A stretch of DNA of 64,000 nt from Celoporthe dispersa (lineage: Eukaryota; Ascomycota; Sordariomycetes; Diaporthales; Cryphonectriaceae): the NCBI GenBank assembly GCA_016584495.1, contig WAID01000004.1, positions 1,984,001 through 2,048,000 on the forward strand. Direction: 5' to 3'. Under the pieces are notes generated by a model, which was given only the letters and a program-made list of their open reading frames with translations, searched no databases and was not told the origin of the DNA. Below are positions 44,766-56,645 of the stretch, piece after piece (positions within the stretch are counted from its first letter, which is position 1; each line of letters begins with the position of its first letter). The position numbers were made by a program, and so were the translations under genes.

Positions 44766-45626
44766 CTACCACTTGGCCTCCTTGCTGTCCATGAAGGGCT
44801 TGAGGATGCCGACGATCTTCTCCAGGCCCGCCAGCCAGGGGCTCATCTGGCCCTGGAACTTCTCGGGTGGTGTGTCCTTGCCGACCTCCTTGTAGAAGTC
44901 ATCACGCTTGGGGCAGAAGCCCATGGCCGCGGAGAAGACCTTCTTGACGATGAAGCCGTGGTGGGGCTTCAGGGTCTCGCCGTAGGCGTTGGTGAAGGAG
45001 ACGGAGAGCTCCTCGCTGGCGTTCTTGTTGTTGGCGCTCAGGGCCTGGTACATGAAGTCGAGGCCGCTGCCGGAGAGCGATACGTGTCAGGAACAGGTAT
45101 TCGCCGCGGTGGGGTCTGGGCATCAGGGAGAAGGAGGAGGAGGAGGAGGAGCGTACCGTGTCAGCCAGAGGAGGCCCTCCGTGGCAGTGTGCTTCTTGCT
45201 CTTGAGCTCGTTCCTAACGAGGTCCTGCAGGGTGCCAGACTCGGCGGGAGCCTCCTTGAAGCGGGTGTCGATTTTCTATCGGCGGGACGGCATCCGGGCA
45301 ATGGGTCAGTCCGTCGGCTCTTGACGTTTTACCTCAGGCTGGCAGAGGGGATTCGCATACCGTAGCGTTGCCGCTGATGTCGCTCTTGACGGGGGCAAAG
45401 GCTGAGGCCTTGAGGTAGTCTGCAGCGGTGGGTGGCCAGTCAGCTTCTCTCCGTCCCGACTGCACTCGGGGAGATAAGGCGCGGGCATACCAAAGATGAC
45501 GACCAGCGACTCGGTGGCCTCGATGAACTCCTTGGTGGAGATGTTGTTGTCGGCATCAATTGGCACGTCGGCGAAGGACTTCTTGAACGCCGGGTTCTCA
45601 AAGTACGGGACGGAGGTATCAGCCAT
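44766..45626 (-). CDS. het-c2: Glycolipid transfer protein, HET-C2 homologue
   Basis: Four exons (45626-45491, 45419-45361, 45275-45157, 45066-44766; introns of 71, 85 and 90 nt) encode 204 aa, the usual size for GLTP. The protein starts MADTSVPYFENPAFKKSFAD, and has IDADNNISTKEFIEATESL, LVRNELKSKKHTATEGLLWL (the conserved lipid-headgroup region), then ETLKPHHGFIVKKVFSAAM and ends FMDSKEAKW. This matches the GLTP fold and closely the HET-C2 protein of Podospora, which moves glycosphingolipids between membranes and, in some alleles, takes part in vegetative incompatibility. Whether this locus acts in incompatibility here cannot be told from one sequence. Confidence 0.92.
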
Positions 45627-47194
45627 GGTGATGAGCTTGGGACGGGGGAAGACGGTCAGGGCACAAAGATCAGCTTGTTGTCTGTGGTCGTCTGGGGGAG
45701 GAAGAGGAAGTGCAGAGGGGGAAGAGAAAGAGAGAGAGGAGACAAGCTGGAGCTGGAGCCAGAGAGCAGTCGAGAGGGAGGGCGAGGCGGTCAACAGGCA
45801 CGAGTGGCATTGACAGCTCACTGCGCGCTGCATGCTGCTTGCCAGCTCTGGACCCCCTTCCCTGGCGCCCCTGCGTCGTGCTGCCGATTGCCCCTCCATC
45901 GTTTCCGCCTGTACCAGCAGGTCAGGTGTGGGGGTGGTCTCCACGGCCTAGGCTCACCGTAACGTTGATGAGGGGTCGGGCTGCGTTAACATGGACCGGC
46001 CGTGTGTGTACTATATCCTGTTAGTGCCACACAGACGGTGTAGCGAACGCGTGTGCTGTACAGACAGCCAGTCCCTCCTCCCTTATAACCTCCCATTTTT
46101 TAAGAAAAGAAAAAGAAAAAGAAAAAAAGAAGAAGAAAAAGAAGAAAAAAGACTCATGCTTGCCTGTGAGTGATTTCACAGGTGTGCTGCATCAGATGAT
46201 ATAGTACCTTTCTGACATTGGTAGCAATACATTACGGCACATGCTATTTCTGTGTCTGTTTTATTAGTCTCATTGTCGAGACATCCTCTTCTTCTGCTAC
46301 ATCACCAATCATTGTCACTAAACCATGTGATCCTCTCCTCTTCCTGTTCGTAGCCGGCTGTCAAGAGATGGCCGAGCCCACAGGGAGACTCTTTGCAATG
46401 AGATCACGACTTTGGGAGAGTGTAAATGCACATTTCTTTTTTTTCTTCTTTCCTTCTTTCTTTCTCTTTCTACTAAATATGACGAGTGCCAAGCGGATTC
46501 CCCTCTACTATGTATAGTGGTGGTACGTGGGATTCCGCAGGGGCAGCTCACCAACAGCTCTCGTGTTAAGCAGTTTCACATAGTGCTATATATGGTTCGA
46601 TACTACTGCCTAGTACCTGATTTTTAGTGAACGGTCCAGCGCCCTTCGTCCCTGTTAGAGCTCAGCCAGGGGGGGTCCATAGGCCGTGCTTGACGTCATA
46701 TCTTGGCGCCTCGGTCCGCTGTACAAGGGGGCACAGCCAGCAGAAATATACAGGCTGGACGTTACACTCACGATGGGCGCTGTGCCAGCAGAACGCCAAG
46801 AAGCATGGGCTCCATCTACCGTGTCGAGCCTGGGTAGATGTGATTTTTTTTTCGGGAAGGAGAGGGGGAGAGGGGGGGGGCACTGCCCTTCCTGTATGGG
46901 GCGAGGGGAGGAGGCGGTAATTCAGTCTGACCGGCTGATGTGCTTGTCCTTCCATCCTGGCGCCCGGTATCGCTACGTACCTTCTTCCCTGAAACTTCAC
47001 CCTTCCTTCTCAATTACACGGCCTTGTGCTGTCATAGTTCTTAAGAAGACAAGGCTGCCCACCACACCACCCCACCCTCAGCTCCAGGAGCCGCCGGCCT
47101 GCAGCAGTTGAAGCTGAACCTCCCCGTCTGACCTGACCAGCCTACCTTTCCGTTCTTTTCTGAGATACTCAACGGCGGATCGGCACTGCGCATC
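45627..47194. other. Divergent promoter region between GLTP and phospholipase D genes
   Basis: 1.6 kb without a conserved frame. Purine-rich (GAGA) tract at 45700-45780, an A/G-rich run at 46100-46160, T/C-rich near 46437-46470 and a G-rich run near 46861-46880. Serves as 5' flank for both genes. Confidence 0.55.
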
Positions 47195-50052
47195 ATGTCT
47201 CAATCTCACGAGGACGGCGAGAGCACCAAGGACAAGCTCATGCACCCCTTTCACGAGCTCAAGGAGAAGCTCGAGGGCACCCACCTCCACGACCTCAAGG
47301 TCAACCTGATACACAAAAAGTTGGCCGTCCTGTAAACCCCCGCTCGGCGGCCACGGCCAGGAGATGCTGACAGACGCGTGCCCAGGCATCAGATCGGCAA
47401 GTTTGCCAACCTGGTGAGGACATCATGAGACCTTTTCTTCTGCTGCCCAGAGAGGCTGGCCGCTCCTCTTTCCTGTGTCGTGTCTGACAGCTGCCAGTTC
47501 AACCCCCAACACCGTCACGACGAGGAGCACGAGAAGGCCACCGATGAGAAGCGCCACAAGATCCGCGAGTCTCATCGGTTTGAGTCCTACTTCCCGGAGC
47601 ATGACGGTAACCTGATCAAGTGGTATGTCGACGGCCGCGACTACTTCTGGGCCGTGTCTGAGGCCCTCGACAAGGCCAAGGAGATCATCTACATCGAGGA
47701 CTGGTGGCTGTCCCCAGAGCTGTTCCTCCGCAGGCCGCCCTACTATAACCAGGAGTGGAGGCTCGACCAGGTGCTCAAGCGCCGGGCTGAGGCCGGTGTC
47801 AAGATCTACGTGATCGTCTACCGCGAGGTAGAGGCTGCCATCACCTGCAACTCCGCCCATACCAAACATGCTCTCCAGGCCCTCTGCCCCGAGGGGTCGC
47901 CCGGCTACGGCAACATCAGGATCATGCGCCACCCGGACCATAACGTCCTGGAGAATGCCGCCGACATGACCTTCTACTGGGCCCATCACGAGAAGTTCAT
48001 CGTCATCGACTACGAGCTGGCCTTCATCGGCGGCCTGGACCTGTGCTTCGGGCGCTGGGACAACCACCAGCACCAGCTGTCTGACCTGCACCCCGAGGGT
48101 ATCCAGAACGAGATCTGGCCGGGCCAGGACTTCAACAACAACCGCGTCATGGACTTCCAGAACGTGAACGACTGGAAGCAGAACGAGCTGAGCAAGGCAG
48201 ACTACGGGCGCATGCCCTGGCACGATGTAGCCATGGGCGTGATCGGGCCTTGTGTCTACGACATCGCCGAGCACTTTGTCCTGCGGTGGAACTTTGTGAA
48301 GCGCGACAAGTACAAGCGCGACAACCGGTTCGACTGGCTGGAGCTCCGCGGGCGGCAGGAGGAGAGCGAGGACCTGGTCGGCGTGCAGAGGCCCAAGCAC
48401 CCCGTCGGTGACTATGTCGTGCACCCCTTCACGCCTCTCGAGACCAAGAACCTTGCCAACCGCGGTACCGTCCACGCCCAGATCGTCCGTTCCAGTGCCG
48501 ACTGGTCCAGCGGTGTCCTCACGGACCACTCCATCCAGAACGCCTACTCCGACATCATCCGCAGGGCGGAGCATTTCGTCTACATCGAGAACCAGTTCTT
48601 CATCACCGCGACCGGTGACAAGCAGGCGCCCATCGTGAACACCATAGGCCGGGCCATCGTGGACGCGGTTGTGCGCGCAGGCAAGGAGGGGCGCAAGTTC
48701 CGCGTCATCATCATGATCCCCGCCATCCCTGGGTTCGCAGGCGACCTGCGGCTGCCGGCTGCGACGGGAACAAGAGCCATCATGGACTACCAGTACAAGT
48801 CCATCTGCCGAGGCGAGCACTCCATCTTCGAGCAGATCCGCAAGGAGGGCGTCGACCCCACGAAGCACATCTTCATCTTCAACCTGCGCAGCTATGACCG
48901 GCTTAACAAGACGACCGCGATCAGGAAGCAGGAGGAACAGTCCGGGCTCAAGTACCAGGACGTGCAGCGCGCGGAGGCAGAGGAGATCATGGGCAGCGGC
49001 ATCTACGGGTCCACGGACGTCGAGGGAGGAAAGGACAAGCACATGGGCCAGAAGGGTCGCTTTGACATTTTCAGGTCCAGGGGCGAGAAGCACAGCAAGG
49101 AGATGGCGGATAATATCAGGGACGAGCGCAAATCAGATTCCGACGAGAAGAAGACGGACATCAAGCGCCGCTTCCAGGCCGCCATGCAGGAGGGCCAGAG
49201 CGAGTCTAAATCCAGCGCGAGCGTGTCGGCCTGTGCCATGGCAGGAACTGGCAAGGTTGAGGACGAGGTGTGGGAGGGCGACGCCGAGGATGAGATCAAC
49301 AACTGGATCCAGGAGGAGCTGTACATCCACGCCAAGCTGCTCATCGTGGACGACCGGATCGTGGTGTGTGGCTCGTCGAACCTCAACGACCGCAGCCAGC
49401 TGGGCTACCACGACAGCGAGCTGAGCATCGTCATGGAGGATACGCATCGCATCCCGAGTATGATGAACGGCCAGCCCTTCGAGGCGGGATACCACGCCGC
49501 GACGCTGCGGAGGTACCTGTGGCGTGAGCACCTGGGCCTGCTGCCCCCACAGCCCCTGGACGCAAGCAACGATGTCAACGCGCAGCCGCCTCACGAGAAT
49601 ACCATGAACGATATCTGGGACCAGGGCGAGGGGGCTTCCTCTTACAGGTTTGTGGAGGACCCAATGAGCGACCAGCTGTGGGATATGTGGACGGAACAGG
49701 CGACAACAAACACGGTCGTGTTCAGACAGCTGTTTCATGCTGATCCTGATGATCACGGTGAGTTTCCACCCGCTGTCCCGCAGCGATATATACTGCTGGA
49801 CAAGAGCCAATCTGCTGACACGTCGTGGCACACGCAGTCAAAACATTCGAGGACTATGACACCTTCCTTCCGCCCAAGGGGGTCAAGGCAGGTCACATCT
49901 ATGACCGCATGATGGACCCGCAAGATGTCCGCACGAAGTTGGACAAGGTGAAGGGACACCTGGTCTGGATGTCGCTGGATTTCCTAAAGGACGCCAATAT
50001 GGCAGAGACGGGGCTGCAGGTCAACTCGGTCACAGAGAGTGTCTATACCTAA
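47195..50052 (+). CDS. Phospholipase D with two HKD motifs
   Basis: Four exons (47195-47331, 47386-47413, 47498-49757, 49838-50052) encode 879 aa; exon 2 is only 28 nt and intron 1 only 54 nt. The N-terminus (HPFHELKEKLEGTHLHDLKV) leads directly into the catalytic half without PX or PH domains. The two HKD motifs are HHEKFIVIDYELAFIGGLD (about residue 230) and HAKLLIVDDRIVVCGSSNLN (about residue 670), with the partner motifs WWLSPELFLRRPP and FVYIENQFFI. A long charged insert (about 48960-49290) separates the halves. PLD hydrolyses phosphatidylcholine to phosphatidic acid. Lack of PX/PH separates it from Spo14-type PLD1. The frame is intact. Confidence 0.93.
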
Positions 50053-50919
50053 GAGGAGATCCTGCAAGGGCCTCGGGTGGATAAACCGCCTAAAACGGAA
50101 ATTTCCTGGTATTTTTTTTTCTTCCGCACTGCTTGTAGGTAATTACATAATGATTAAGCTTCTTCTATGACTGATCGTTCTCCTGTTGTGCTCGGCCTCT
50201 TTCTGAGAGAAAAGAGCGGTGCTTGGTCGAGGATGCGTACGTGTATGTCTCGGCAGACCTGGCGCCCACACAGTCCACAGGAAGGGCACTGCCATCCACG
50301 CGAGCCGTGCTCTCGTCTCACAGGCGACTTTGTGTAAGTGATTGCCAGCGCCGTCGGCTCCCTCTCAGGCCTCAGCAATGACTGACCATCTTGCAGCTAC
50401 AGCCCCGGCCTAACGAGGTGATACTGTCGCAGCGATCGTGGGATCTTTCGAGCACAATATGAGTCCAACGTTCTACCTGGTACGCTGCAGACACGGCACC
50501 GAGGATCACAGATCTTGCAGGCTGCCGAGCGACCCGATCACGTACCTGCTGAGAAATGTCCCTGCATCCAGTCCTAATCTTTTCGTCACGAAGTGGTTCC
50601 TCAAATGTGACCGTCATGGTCTCTCGCCTTGTGCCTCCCTCGGCGAGACATTTCTCTTCGGCCAGAGCACCGGCAGTCACCACGGAACATCCGGCATGGC
50701 TCTTTTTGAAGCGAGACACTCGTGATCAGGACAGGCCTGGCGGTTTCTACGTCCTGCAAGGGAGAGCAGATGAATACTTCTATCCCACCATCAGGGCATC
50801 TATGCTACATTATATATCGCGAGGCTGCCTTTCAGGTCCGGTCTGAACACACACGCCCCTTTTCAGGACCTCGGCACCTCATACGCCCTTCGCCATCTCA
50901 ACCACTTCCATCCATAATC
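50053..50919. other. Gene-free stretch upstream of lipase gene
   Basis: PLD 3' flank and lipase 5' flank. A TATATAT element at about 50812-50818 lies about 105 bp before the lipase ATG and could be its TATA box. No conserved coding frame. Confidence 0.5.
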
Positions 50920-52198
50920 ATGAAGACGACCATCATCTGTCTGGTGGCTGCGGTCGTGAGCGTTCTTGCCTCGCCTCGGGTCAAAGAACCGCTCACAGTC
51001 GTCCCGTCGGACCCTCGCCATCCTGTGCAGGTCGAGGAGCGTGGTAAGCGGGGCCCAGACTCCTCTCTGTCTGTAGCACATGCTCATAACCCGTGCAGCA
51101 GGAGGCAGAGATACCATCGGCATCACCGAACAGGAGCTGACCAGCTTCGTGCACTACGCCCAGTACGCCGGGGCAGCGTACTGTGGTCCTGTGGCGGGCA
51201 GGCCTGTCTACTGCAAGGGCGACATCTGCCCGGCAGGGAACCACAGCAACGCGACTGTCCACTCTGTCTTCCAGTGAGTAGTGGCAGTATCGTGGCAGGA
51301 GGAAGATGGATCATCACAGAATGTACTAAGCAGATACCCTCTCCCCAGCGGCGTCGAGACCGACATCCTCGGCTTCCTCGCCGTCGACTCCACAGCCCGC
51401 GAGATCACCATCTCCATCCGCGGCTCCACCTCCCTCGTCAACTGGCTCGCCGACGTCGTCTGGGCCCGCGAGCCCACGGACATGTGCGACGACTGCTGGG
51501 CCCACCTGGGCTTCCTCTTCGCCTATAGCGAGGTGGTCGACGCCGTGGATGCCGCGGTCGCCGCCGCGAAGTGCCTCTTCCCAAGCTACCGGCTCGCCGT
51601 GACGGGCCACTCGCTCGGCGGCGGCGTCGCCATGCTGCTCGCCTCGCACCTCCGTGACGCGGGGCATGCGCTCGATCTGTACACGTATGGCTCGCCAAGG
51701 GTTGGAAACAGGGCGCTGGCGGAGCACGTCACGCGGCAGCCAGGCAGAGAATACCGGCTCACCCATGACGCGGACGTGATCACGCGCCTGCCGCCTATCA
51801 ACAGGGACTTTCGGCACACGTCGCCCGAGTACTGGCTGAGCCCCGGCCCCAGCTGGCGGACGAGGTATGATGCGGAGGAGGTGGAGGTGTGCAGGGGGTA
51901 TGCCAACGTGGACTGTGCCGCCGGGGCGCCCTGGTGGGTGATTGATATTAACAGCCACCTGTTTTACCTCGTGAGCATTGCCAGCTGTGGGGAGGACGAG
52001 GCGAGGCTGACGCTCGGTGGTCTGGGGGTGGACGGCGTGACGGCTGCCCATCCGGTCAACGGGACGACGGCGACGAACTCGAGTGTTGGGGGGATGGGCG
52101 TGGCTACCGTGGATACGGTGGCTATGTATGCCAAGTTGGATCAGGAGTATGCTCGTGCACTGTCAGAGGGAGATGAGGAGGTGAAGATTGTGTTTTGA
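50920..52198 (+). CDS. Secreted class 3 lipase / feruloyl-esterase-like alpha/beta hydrolase
   Basis: Exons 50920-51043, 51099-51273 and 51349-52198 encode about 382 aa. The signal peptide is MKTTIICLVAAVVSVLASP. The oxyanion region ITISIRGSTSLVNWLADV precedes the nucleophile elbow LAVTGHSLGGGVAMLLASHL (Ser at about residue 202). The catalytic Asp is in RLTHDADVITRLPP and the His in INSHLFYLVS. Cysteine pairs (CDDCW, CRGYANVDC) fit a secreted enzyme. Class 3 lipases act on acylglycerols; close fungal relatives include feruloyl esterase A, so the substrate is open. The first intron has two in-frame acceptors three bases apart (ending 51098 or 51101), giving products that differ by one residue. 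Confidence 0.9.
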
Positions 52199-52880
52199 GA
52201 GGGTGTTGGTGAGAGTTCTTGGGGGAGCGAGGAGGTGCGCTTTGGACCTTTGAGGCTGTGGTTTTTTTTTATTCATTTATTTTGGGGGCTTTGGGATGAG
52301 TTGTCTCGTAAGGAGAAGCATATTCCCAATTATCTACTTGGTCTTCTAGCCCGAATCATGTTAAACATGAGGGGTCAACCTTCGAGTCTCGGTATTTCAA
52401 GCATCTTCAGGCTCCTCCCATCTACAGACTACCTAAGTAGGTAATTGTGCAAGAACAAACAACGGCCATGCGAGTTTCTTGAACTACATGACTTCCATCA
52501 ACGAAGTGATGAATAATCCAAAAACATGGAGGACCAAACAGCTCATCCAGAATAAACCCGAGAAGAAAAGAAAAAAAACGACTGGCCCGGACTTAAAACC
52601 CAATATCTCACACTGAAAGTCCTACAGTACTATGTAATATGCGTGGCCGGGCCACACGGAACAACCGAGCCCGGCCATCTTCGAATATAACGGACTTTAG
52701 GAGTTTACACACACTCTCTCTCATGAATTATATTGGAACGTATACGGTAGAATTTAATTATAAGAAGAGCACAACCTCCTGTCGCCGGCAATGTACAGCT
52801 CACCAGAAGCAGCAAGAAAACAGCACCTACTTACAAGAACTCCCGATCCTAATTAAAAACCCACCAAGCAAACAACCACA
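52199..52880. other. Intergenic region before MDR oxidoreductase
   Basis: Lipase 3' flank (T9 run near 52262) and 5' flank of the next gene; CT-rich patch near 52710-52725. No further coding frame. Confidence 0.5.
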
Positions 52881-54071
52881 ATGTCCGCCAACACCACCAC
52901 CACCACCACCACCCTCTCCTCAACCTACCGCGCCCTCCAGATCCACTCCCCCAGCGAGCCGGCCACCATCGTCACAAAACCCAGCCCTGCCCTCCCTCCA
53001 CCCCTCGGCACCGCCATCCTCAAGCCCCTCCAGGCGTGCGTCGTCTCCTACACCAACGAGATCCTCCAGAACGGCAACCCGAGAGGCTACAACTACCCCC
53101 TCCCCTTCGTCCCGGGCGTCTCCTGCATCGGCCGCCTCGTGGGCACGCCAGCCGACGCGCCCGCCCTGAGACCAGGCCAGCTCGTCCTGGTGGACGCCGT
53201 GGTCCGGGCCCGCAGCCAGGAGGCTGGCGGCGCCGAGTTCCTGCTGGGGTTTCACGGCGGGCGCGGGCTGAGCTATAGCGTCATGGAGAATGCCTGGCGG
53301 GACGGGACGTGGGCGGAGGTGGTGAGCCTTCCCGTGGAGAACGTGCACGTGCTGGACGAGGAGGCGCTCTTTGGAAGGCTGGGGTACAGGCTCGAGGACC
53401 TGGCGTCCATGACGTCGCTGGCTGTGTCGTATGGGGGCCTGGATGCCGTGGGACTGCGGCCTGGCGAGACCGTGGTCGTGGCGCCCGCGACGGGCGGGTT
53501 TGGAGGGGGCGCCGTGCACGTCGCCCTCGCCCTAGGCGCGAGAGTCATCGCGATGGGGCGCAACGAGGGCGTCCTCGCTGGCCTGGAGGCGCTGGGCCAG
53601 GGGAGGGTGGCTACCGTGCCCATCGCGGCGAGTGTCGAGGAGAACCTGGCTGGCATCCAGGCCGCGGCCGCCAAGCTGGGCAGCAGGGCTGTTGATGTGT
53701 TCTTCGAGATCAGCCCGCCGGGAGTGGTCGACGGGCCGAACCAGACGGTGCCCTACATCACGGCGGCCATCAAGAGTCTACGCAGGAAGGGGAGGGCTGT
53801 GTTCATGGGCGGGATCCAGCAGGATGTGAGCCTGCCGCTCTGGGAGATTGCGCACGGCCTCAAGACTCTGCAGGGCTGGTGGATGTTTACGCCTACACAG
53901 ATGAAGGAGTTCATACGCCTGGTTGAGACCGGAACCTTGCGGCTCGGTGCGGAGAGGGGATTTAGGTGTTCTGGTGTGTTTCCGCTGGAGAAGTGGGAGG
54001 AGGCGTTTGGGCTGGCGGCGAGAGAGTCTGCCCTTGGGAGCTTCACCGTGCTGGAGCCGAACCGTGAGTAA
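52881..54071 (+). CDS. Medium-chain dehydrogenase/reductase (zinc-less alcohol dehydrogenase / quinone oxidoreductase type)
   Basis: A single intronless frame of 396 aa starting at ATG 52881 after an adenine-rich leader. The N-terminus has a run of seven threonines. The GroES-like part contains NYPLPFVPGVSCIGRLVGTP and LRPGQLVLVDAVVRARSQEA. The nucleotide-binding fold has GETVVVAPATGGFGGGAVHV (a GGFGGG glycine-rich loop; about residue 205), then ALALGARVIAMGRN. No GHE zinc motif or structural zinc cysteines are seen, so a zinc-independent reductase is likely. Substrate is unknown. There is no adjacent biosynthetic core gene. Confidence 0.85.
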   Translation: MSANTTTTTTTLSSTYRALQIHSPSEPATIVTKPSPALPPPLGTAILKPLQACVVSYTNEILQNGNPRGYNYPLPFVPGVSCIGRLVGTPADAPALRPGQLVLVDAVVRARSQEAGGAEFLLGFHGGRGLSYSVMENAWRDGTWAEVVSLPVENVHVLDEEALFGRLGYRLEDLASMTSLAVSYGGLDAVGLRPGETVVVAPATGGFGGGAVHVALALGARVIAMGRNEGVLAGLEALGQGRVATVPIAASVEENLAGIQAAAAKLGSRAVDVFFEISPPGVVDGPNQTVPYITAAIKSLRRKGRAVFMGGIQQDVSLPLWEIAHGLKTLQGWWMFTPTQMKEFIRLVETGTLRLGAERGFRCSGVFPLEKWEEAFGLAARESALGSFTVLEPNRE

Positions 54072-55210
54072 GAGTAACAGGAGGCATGTAGGCTCATTCT
54101 CTATGTTGTTAGTTGTACAAAATCACAACTATCTGTCTGCCTTGACTTTGATCTTGATATTGTATCAATGCAACGTGAGTATGGTCATGAACAATACCCA
54201 CCAAGGCGATGCATGGGGTTTGATGTGGACTCTCGGCAGCTTATAATCCGTCTCTTGATCAGTATCATTCTCCGGAGAAGGCTCGTCGATGGTACTATTG
54301 GAAGAAGAACGTGCCTACAGCACAAACCCGGACCGGTGGTGCGTGTGCTTCGCCCATAGAAAACGCCCATTAATCCCATTCCATGAGTCGTGATTGCATG
54401 ACTACAAATCGTCCGCAGTGACTGACGAGCCTCTCTGCTGTCTAGGAGGTTGCTTGTTTGGCTGGGGCGACAACCGAACATCTCGTGCATCGATCGACCT
54501 TCCTAACCGTTGATGATGTGGGCGATTGCGTGATCACCTCCCGCAATAGCAACATAGGCGGTGGGTTAGCTGCTGGTGACGAGTCGAGCAGCCACACACG
54601 TCCCAATTCGTGACAGGCACCGACATCCGTCCTATCTCCATCTTGCGGGAGGTTTCACAAAAAAGAAGCTGCACAGTGTTGGAGAATATCCCCTGCGGGT
54701 GATATGTGGCAGCGAGGGACTCGAGAAGGGCGTGTGTGTGGAGATGTGCGATCCGTCTGTGGCCTACCAAAGCAGCTCTTCTCGTCGAGCACCGGTAATG
54801 AATCCTTGAAGCGCTGTTCGTAGCACAATGACCCATATGTGCCGCAGGGAAGGGCGTTTATTAGAAATCCCACATCCCAGCCACTGAGGACAGAGTAATT
54901 GCACGCAATCGCTCTCCAAGATGGTGGTGATCACGCACTCTCCACCATCCCAGGCATGCCTTACCCCGCAGCGTACCGGAATGATGGAGTTATCTGTGTG
55001 CGGCCAAAGAGCGAGAGGCGAAGTCGTAATAGTATAAAGGCGAGACGAAGGACCGCCTTCGTGGGCTTAGAATCGAACAGTCGAAGGTCGAGCAGGGTTG
55101 TCCTGACAAAAGAAACTCAAGCCAAGCAAGAATCATCGCTGCTTTTCCGATACCAAGAGATCCAGAGAAGTCACCTGGCAAGAGAGAGATAGAGAGAGAG
55201 AATAATCACC
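54072..55210. other. Gene-free stretch upstream of dioxygenase gene
   Basis: 1.1 kb with only short, unconserved frames. A GA-rich tract (GAGAGAGATAGAGAGAGAG) at 55181-55199 lies just before the dioxygenase ATG and is likely in its leader. Confidence 0.5.
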
Positions 55211-56493
55211 ATGGCTCCCTCTGCCACCCAGACCCTCACCACCCAGGTCGAGGCTCCCGTCCTCAGGCTGCACTCGACGCAGGCTGGCACCGCGGACTAC
55301 AAGCAGCTGCAGCCCCACGACTTCGACAAGGAGGCCGAGGAAGGGAAGAAAGAGGGTGTCGAGGGTGCCCAGGTGAGAACATCTTCTCGAGAATTAGATG
55401 GTAAGCACATGCCGTCTCGGAAGCCTTGGGCTAACCGCCATGTTTTGATCAGTATGCCAACTACTTGCCAACTTGGAACCCCGAGCAGAGGTATCCACCT
55501 CTGACACCATTTGAGCACTACGAGCACGGCAAGGACGCAGACACGTCCCTCAAGGACCTCCTGGCCCCTGGATCGCAGGTGGTCGACCTCACCCCCACCA
55601 TCGGCTCCGAGGTCCGTGGCGTGCAGCTGAGCAAGCTCTCGGACGCGGGCAAGGACCAGCTGGCCAGGTACGTGGCAGAGCGCAAGGTCGTAGCCTTCCG
55701 CGGCCAGGACTTTGCGGATCTCCCCATCAAGGATGCGCTGGAGTGGGGTGGGTACTTTGGGCGGCACCACATCCACCCGACATCAGGCTCGCCTGCGGGC
55801 CACCCGGAGATTCACCTCGTGCACCGGTCCGCCGGTGACACCTCGGCACAGGATTTCTTCACGACCAGGACGAGTTCCGTTGCCTGGCACTCGGACGTGT
55901 CGTATGAGGCCCAGCCACCGGGGACCACGTTTCTGTATGTCCTGAACAAGCCCGAGACGGGCGGCGACACCTTGTTCGTCGATGCTGTTGAGGCATACAA
56001 CAGGCTCAGCCCGCTGTTCCAGGAGAGGTTGCATGGCCTGAAGGCGGTGCACAGCGGCATCGAGCAGGTCAATGCCGCCAAGGCGAGAGGTAGCATCGTC
56101 AGGCGGGAGCCCGTCTATAACACCCATCCGATCGTGCGGACCCATCCCGCCACGGGTCAGAAGGCCATCTATGTGAATCCGCAATGTAGGTTCCCCTCCA
56201 CACCGATGCGCTGGCTCGGTCCGAGATGGCTGACCTGAGGTGCAGTCACCCGTGAGATTGTGGGCATGAAGAAGGAAGAGAGCGATGTCCTCTTGAAGTT
56301 CTTGTATGACCACCTGGCGTACGGAGCCGACTTCCAGGCCCGCGTCAAGTGGGAGGAGGGAACTGTGGTCGTCTGGGACAACCGCGTGACACAGCACTCG
56401 GCGCTGGTGGATTGGAAGAACGGCCAGAGGAGGCACCTTGCGAGGATCACACCTCAGGCCGAGCGTCCCTATGAGACGCCATTCGAGGCTTGA
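55211..56493 (+). CDS. TauD-type 2-oxoglutarate/Fe(II)-dependent dioxygenase
   Basis: Three exons (55211-55372, 55453-56185, 56246-56493; introns of 80 and 60 nt) encode 380 aa. The ATG is in a good context (ATCACCATGGCT). The iron ligands are the His and Asp in TSSVAWHSDVSYEAQPPGTT and the distal His in VVWDNRVTQHSALVDW; the 2-oxoglutarate-binding Arg is in RRHLARITPQAERPY. Conserved fold pieces include LTPTIGSEVRGVQLSKLS and HPIVRTHPATGQKAIYVNP. This is the fungal sulfonate/alpha-ketoglutarate dioxygenase group (JLP1-like), which frees sulfite from sulfonates or alters related substrates. The actual substrate is inferred. Confidence 0.92.
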
Positions 56494-56645
56494 GTCCGCT
56501 TCAGTAGGGATGGGGTCTTCTGTAGTTAGACCAAGCATCTATGAGTGGGACCTTGATAGGTAGACAGTGTGAAATTTCGAGCGCCTTTTGAATAGATTCT
56601 TCCGAATATGATCTCGTCTGCGATGAGGAGGATTGATGAACATGA

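Noticed and set aside
47423..49093. 556-codon open frame antisense to phospholipase D
   Set aside because: It mirrors the PLD codons; Val/Asp/Leu-rich composition is the shadow of a GC3-biased sense gene.
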